Source: Aliterella sp. RAGGC_92
GTDB taxonomy: Bacteria; Cyanobacteriota; Cyanobacteriia; Cyanobacteriales; Chroococcidiopsidaceae
Length of the DNA: 6,903 nt
Direction of reading: 5' to 3'
Assembly: GCA_030826005.1 (NCBI GenBank)
Contig: JAPJOW010000230.1
Coordinates: 1 to 6,903 of the forward strand
Positions 4,712-6,903 of the stretch are shown one piece after another (within the stretch, counting starts at the first letter, position 1; each line of letters begins with the position of its first letter). The position numbers and the translations under genes were made by a program. The notes below the pieces were generated by a model. The model was not told where the DNA came from. It saw nothing but the letters and a program-made list of their open reading frames with translations, and ran no database searches.

Positions 4712-4902
4712 AGCGTCTAGATTTGATCCGCCATATAGAGGCTCACGGTTGCGAATTTATGAGATAAGGAGGCAACCATCTAATCTACATTAATCGTTTA
4801 GCTCAAAGAGTTTCATCCATTCCGCGTCATCGTGAAATAAACGATTTTCTTGCCCGTAAAATCTGCCGCGATCTTCAAGTGCCAGAGCCAACGGCAACCT
4901 AA
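4708..4902 (+). pseudogene. hicA: HicA-family toxin broken by one in-frame stop
   Basis: HicA toxins are small double-stranded-RNA-binding-fold mRNA interferases. The frame begins MKRLDLIRHIEAHGCEFMR, meets TAA at 4765-4767 (codon 20), then continues in the same frame as GGNHLIYINRLAQRV, SSIPRHREINDFLARKICRD and LQVPEPTAT to a TAA at 4900-4902. Family members normally read REGGNH here, so the stop most simply comes from a Glu codon (GAA to TAA), a single base change. The catalytic histidine of the family corresponds to His24, just after the stop, so the 19-residue product would be inactive. The remaining 44 codons look undamaged, suggesting a recent lesion, a sequencing error, or rarely, readthrough. 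It overlaps hicB by four bases. Confidence 0.88.
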
Positions 4903-5099
4903 GATAATTAATAAAAGATATTGGTTGAAAAATGCGATCGCGTGTTCTGTCCTCAATCTAAAATTCCTCTTGATGCCCTTGTTACTCATAAATATGCACT
5001 ATTTATCGGTATTAGATTACTTGGCTTGCAGATACTTAGCATAGGTTGTACTTTGAAGTTTGGGGTGTAAAGTTTTTAATTAAGAAAGAAGCGATCGCC
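4903..5099 (+). other. Intergenic stretch between hicA and devB, nothing firmly assigned
   Basis: These 197 bases hold HIP1 sites at 4934-4941 and 5091-5098 and no recognisable gene. A short stop-bounded frame reads IPLDALVTHKYALFIGIRLL and ends at a TAA near 5070, but it has no start and no family match I can name; it may be a relic or chance. No hairpin terminator is evident after hicA. TTGCAG at 5026-5031 could be a -35 element for devB, but no good -10 box follows at the right spacing. Confidence 0.4.
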
Positions 5100-6416
5100 A
5101 TGTCTAGAACGATCGAACAGCCAATACGAAAAATAGAATCAGAGTTAAAGCCTAAAAATCGCTGGAAAATAGGTTTAGCGATTGCTGGTGCGATCGCTCT
5201 TGGAGCGGTGGCTTTTAATAAATTGCAGCCCAAGCCAGTCCCCAAAACGCCCGTTGCCATTCCAGCGCCGATAATTGAATCGGCGATCGCCCTTGGCAGA
5301 TTAGAGCCTCAAGGAGAAGTAATAAAGGTGTCAGCGCCAAGCTCGGCTCAGGGGATAGGAGCAAGAGTTGATAAAATATTGGTTAAAGAAGGGCAATTAG
5401 TTGCTACTGGGCAAGTAATTGCTATTTTAGACAATCGCGATCGCACGGCGGCGGCTTTAGATGAAGCAAAGCAACAAGTAGAAGTTGCCCGCGCTAATCT
5501 AGCTAAAGTTAAAGCTGGAGCGCAAACTGGAGAAATACAAGCACAGCAAGCAACAATTGCTCGTTTGCAAGCTCAGTTGAGAGGTGAAGTCAAACAAAGC
5601 GATGCAACAATTGCCCGTTTGCAAGCCGAACTCCAAGGGCAAAATGAAACGCTCCAAGCAACGGTAGCGCGTACCGAAGCCCAACAACGCAACGCTCAAG
5701 CCGATTTAGAGCGCTATCAAGATTTATACAATAGTGGGGCGATTTCTGCTCAAGAATTAGAAAGTCGGCGATTGAGTGCGGTAACGACAACCGAACAAGT
5801 CAACGAAAGCCAAGCCACCCGCCGCGAAAGAGTAGGAACAATCCAGCAGCAACTAATTGAAGCTACAGCAAATAAAGAACGAATAATTGCTACTTTAACG
5901 CAGCAAGTTAATGAAGCAAGAGCGACTTTAAACAAAATTGCTGAAGTTCGCCCCGTAGACGTGCAAATAGCTACTGCGGAAGTTAATAGCGCGATCGCTA
6001 ATGTCAAGCAAGTTCAAGCCGATTTAGCCTTGACTTATATTACCGCCCCACAAACTGGGGAAATTATGAAAATTCATACTAGAGCCGGGGAAACTATTAG
6101 TAATGATGGCATTGTTGAACTAGGCAAAACTGATTCTATGCTAGTAGTAGCGGAAGTGCTAGAAGAAGATATTAGTAAAATTCGTCTTGGTCAAAAAGCA
6201 ACCATTACTAGCGATAATCGGGCTTTTAGTGGCGAACTAAAAGGGACTGTTGTAGAAGTTGGTAGGCTAATTGGCAAGCAAGATGTCATTGATAGCGACC
6301 CATCGGCGGATGTAGATGCTAGAGTCGTTGAAGTGAAAATTAATCTCGATTCTCAATCTAGCCGTAAAGTTTCTGGTTTGACTAATGCCAAAGTTGTTGC
6401 TGCAATCAAAATTTAA
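5100..6416 (+). CDS. devB: DevB-type membrane fusion protein of an ABC exporter
   Basis: DevB is the periplasmic adaptor (HlyD/RND-like) that links the DevC-DevA ABC transporter to a TolC-like outer membrane channel; in heterocyst formers the system exports envelope glycolipids. ATG 5100 is preferred over the in-frame TTG 5046 because a purine-rich AAGAAAGAA precedes it and the N-terminus then matches the family. The 438-aa protein has a short cytoplasmic tail, one membrane anchor at about residues 22-39, a split lipoyl domain (residues about 63-105, ending VATGQVIAILDNRDR, and YITAPQTGEIMKIHTRAGE from 313), and a long alpha-helical coiled coil between them. A beta-barrel follows (MLVVAEVLEEDISKIRLGQK) and the protein ends SGLTNAKVVAAIKI. 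DevC starts 13 bases after the stop. Which lipid this copy exports cannot be read from the sequence. Confidence 0.9.
   Translation: MSRTIEQPIRKIESELKPKNRWKIGLAIAGAIALGAVAFNKLQPKPVPKTPVAIPAPIIESAIALGRLEPQGEVIKVSAPSSAQGIGARVDKILVKEGQLVATGQVIAILDNRDRTAAALDEAKQQVEVARANLAKVKAGAQTGEIQAQQATIARLQAQLRGEVKQSDATIARLQAELQGQNETLQATVARTEAQQRNAQADLERYQDLYNSGAISAQELESRRLSAVTTTEQVNESQATRRERVGTIQQQLIEATANKERIIATLTQQVNEARATLNKIAEVRPVDVQIATAEVNSAIANVKQVQADLALTYITAPQTGEIMKIHTRAGETISNDGIVELGKTDSMLVVAEVLEEDISKIRLGQKATITSDNRAFSGELKGTVVEVGRLIGKQDVIDSDPSADVDARVVEVKINLDSQSSRKVSGLTNAKVVAAIKI
5550..5711 (+). repeat. Three 18-codon units in the DevB coiled coil
   Basis: Three consecutive 54-bp units start at 5550, 5604 and 5658 and encode residues 151-168, 169-186 and 187-204. 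They open ATIARLQAQ, ATIARLQAE and ATVARTEAQ. The first 23 bases of units one and two differ at one position, and the remainder has diverged. The pattern suggests in-frame expansion of the helical hairpin by tandem duplication, which would affect the reach of the adaptor. Confidence 0.65.
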
Positions 6417-6429
6417 TTTTGGATAAATA

Positions 6430-6903
6430 ATGTTTAAAAAAATTCCTTTAGCATGGCTGCAATTAACTAGAGAAAAACCTCGCCTTTTGATTGCACTATC
6501 GGGAATTGCTTTTGCAGATATTCTCATGTTTATGCAGCTTGGATTTCGCGAAGCATTGTTTAATTCTAACGTGCGGATGCACGATAGTTTAGAGGCAGAT
6601 ATTGTTTTAATTAATCCTCAATCTGATGCTTTACTTTCAATGGAGCCTTTTTCCCAAAGACGTTTGTATCAGGCATTAGGATTGCAAGCCGTAAAATCTG
6701 TACATCCAGTATATCTAGACTTTACCAGTTGGAAAAATCCCCAAACTCGCAAGCTGCGTAATATTCAAGTAATTGGCATAAATCCAGAAGATCGATTGTT
6801 TGCTTTGCCTGGAGTGCAGGAGAAAATAGATAAAGTAAAGTTGCCAGATGTTGTCTTATTCGATCGCGGTTCTCGACCAGAATTTGGTGAAATTGCTACA
6901 GAT
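6430..6903 (+). CDS. devC: DevC-type ABC exporter permease (N-terminal part)
   Basis: ATG 6430 opens a frame that runs off the window end at 6903 (158 codons seen). DevC is the MacB/FtsX-like permease that works with DevB and the ATPase DevA. The start MFKKIPLAWLQLTREKPRLL is typical, followed by a membrane helix at about residues 18-40 (LLIALSGIAFADILMFMQLG), then FREALFNSNVRMHDSLEADI and the extracytoplasmic domain (INPQSDALLSMEPFSQRRLY onward). A GGA six to seven bases before the ATG acts as ribosome site. The 13-base gap from devB and the conserved order point to a devBCA operon continuing outside the window. The C-terminal membrane helices are not visible, so completeness cannot be judged. 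Confidence 0.92.
   Translation, partial: MFKKIPLAWLQLTREKPRLLIALSGIAFADILMFMQLGFREALFNSNVRMHDSLEADIVLINPQSDALLSMEPFSQRRLYQALGLQAVKSVHPVYLDFTSWKNPQTRKLRNIQVIGINPEDRLFALPGVQEKIDKVKLPDVVLFDRGSRPEFGEIATD

Larger units (their letters stand above)
1024..5998. repeat. Dispersed HIP1 octamers (GCGATCGC), 13 copies
   Basis: Perfect octamers start at 1024, 1380, 2030, 2608, 2918, 3143, 4202, 4934, 5091, 5190, 5283, 5437 and 5991. A random sequence of this length would be expected to have fewer than one. HIP1 is a known hyper-abundant palindrome of many cyanobacterial genomes. None occurs at 1-1023 or between 3151 and 4201, the toxin-antitoxin stretch. Four cluster within 360 bases at the start of devB, and the one at 5091-5098 sits between the ribosome site and the devB ATG. 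Confidence 0.95.

Noticed and set aside
5009..5022. NtcA-like GTA...TAC upstream of devB (GTATTAGATTAC)
   Set aside because: The spacing is six bases, not the required eight, so it is not an NtcA box by consensus.
4850..5044. A 64-codon frame between hicA and devB
   Set aside because: It starts inside the hicA relic in another frame, has no ribosome site and no recognisable family.
5046..5099. An 18-residue extension of DevB from TTG 5046
   Set aside because: There is no ribosome site for the TTG, and ATG 5100 has a purine-rich site and a family-like N-terminus.
5499..6007. Reverse-strand frames inside devB
   Set aside because: They are antisense to the coiled-coil codons of a confident gene and have no independent support.
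1..6903. tRNA, rRNA, CRISPR arrays, transposase genes or phage genes
   Set aside because: None was seen on either strand. The only sizeable repeats are the pcyA tails, HIP1 and the DevB units.

Overview
The window is chromosomal DNA from a phycobilisome-containing cyanobacterium. It carries 13 perfect copies of the cyanobacterial HIP1 octamer GCGATCGC, a CyanoP-type PsbP lipoprotein, a phycocyanobilin:ferredoxin oxidoreductase (pcyA) and a DevB/DevC-type exporter. The PcyA sequence looks closest to those of filamentous Nostoc-like cyanobacteria as I remember them. This is an impression, not an alignment, and DevBC alone does not prove heterocyst formation.

Layout. Positions 1-61 hold the tail of an upstream plus-strand gene, followed by a bidirectional terminator (84-137). 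Two minus-strand genes follow: a 59-residue acidic helical protein (145-324) and a 211-residue unrecognised protein (367-1002). A compact divergent promoter separates them from the psbP-maf pair (1086-2232), whose two genes are one base apart. An 81-residue conserved-looking protein (2225-2470, minus) converges on maf and diverges from pcyA. The pcyA gene (2591-3322) has a perfect NtcA-type box upstream.

From 3323 to 5099 the window becomes accessory in character. An intact YefM-YoeB toxin-antitoxin pair (3441-3951, minus) lies between pcyA and a 188-bp second copy of the pcyA 3' end (4201-4388). After that copy come an intact HicB antitoxin (4487-4711) and a HicA toxin frame (4708-4902) broken by a single in-frame TAA. 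From 5100 the window holds devB (complete) and the first 158 codons of devC (cut by the window edge), the membrane-fusion and permease subunits of an ABC exporter.

The main discovery candidate is the pcyA-tail duplication. Its two copies differ at three positions, all synonymous. The second copy is bordered on both sides by TGCGATCG, the core of HIP1. Recombination between the copies would remove a 1059-bp unit containing YefM-YoeB and leave a complete pcyA. This suggests a small toxin-antitoxin island acquired or stabilised at pcyA through HIP1-associated recombination. The observations are direct; the mechanism is inference.
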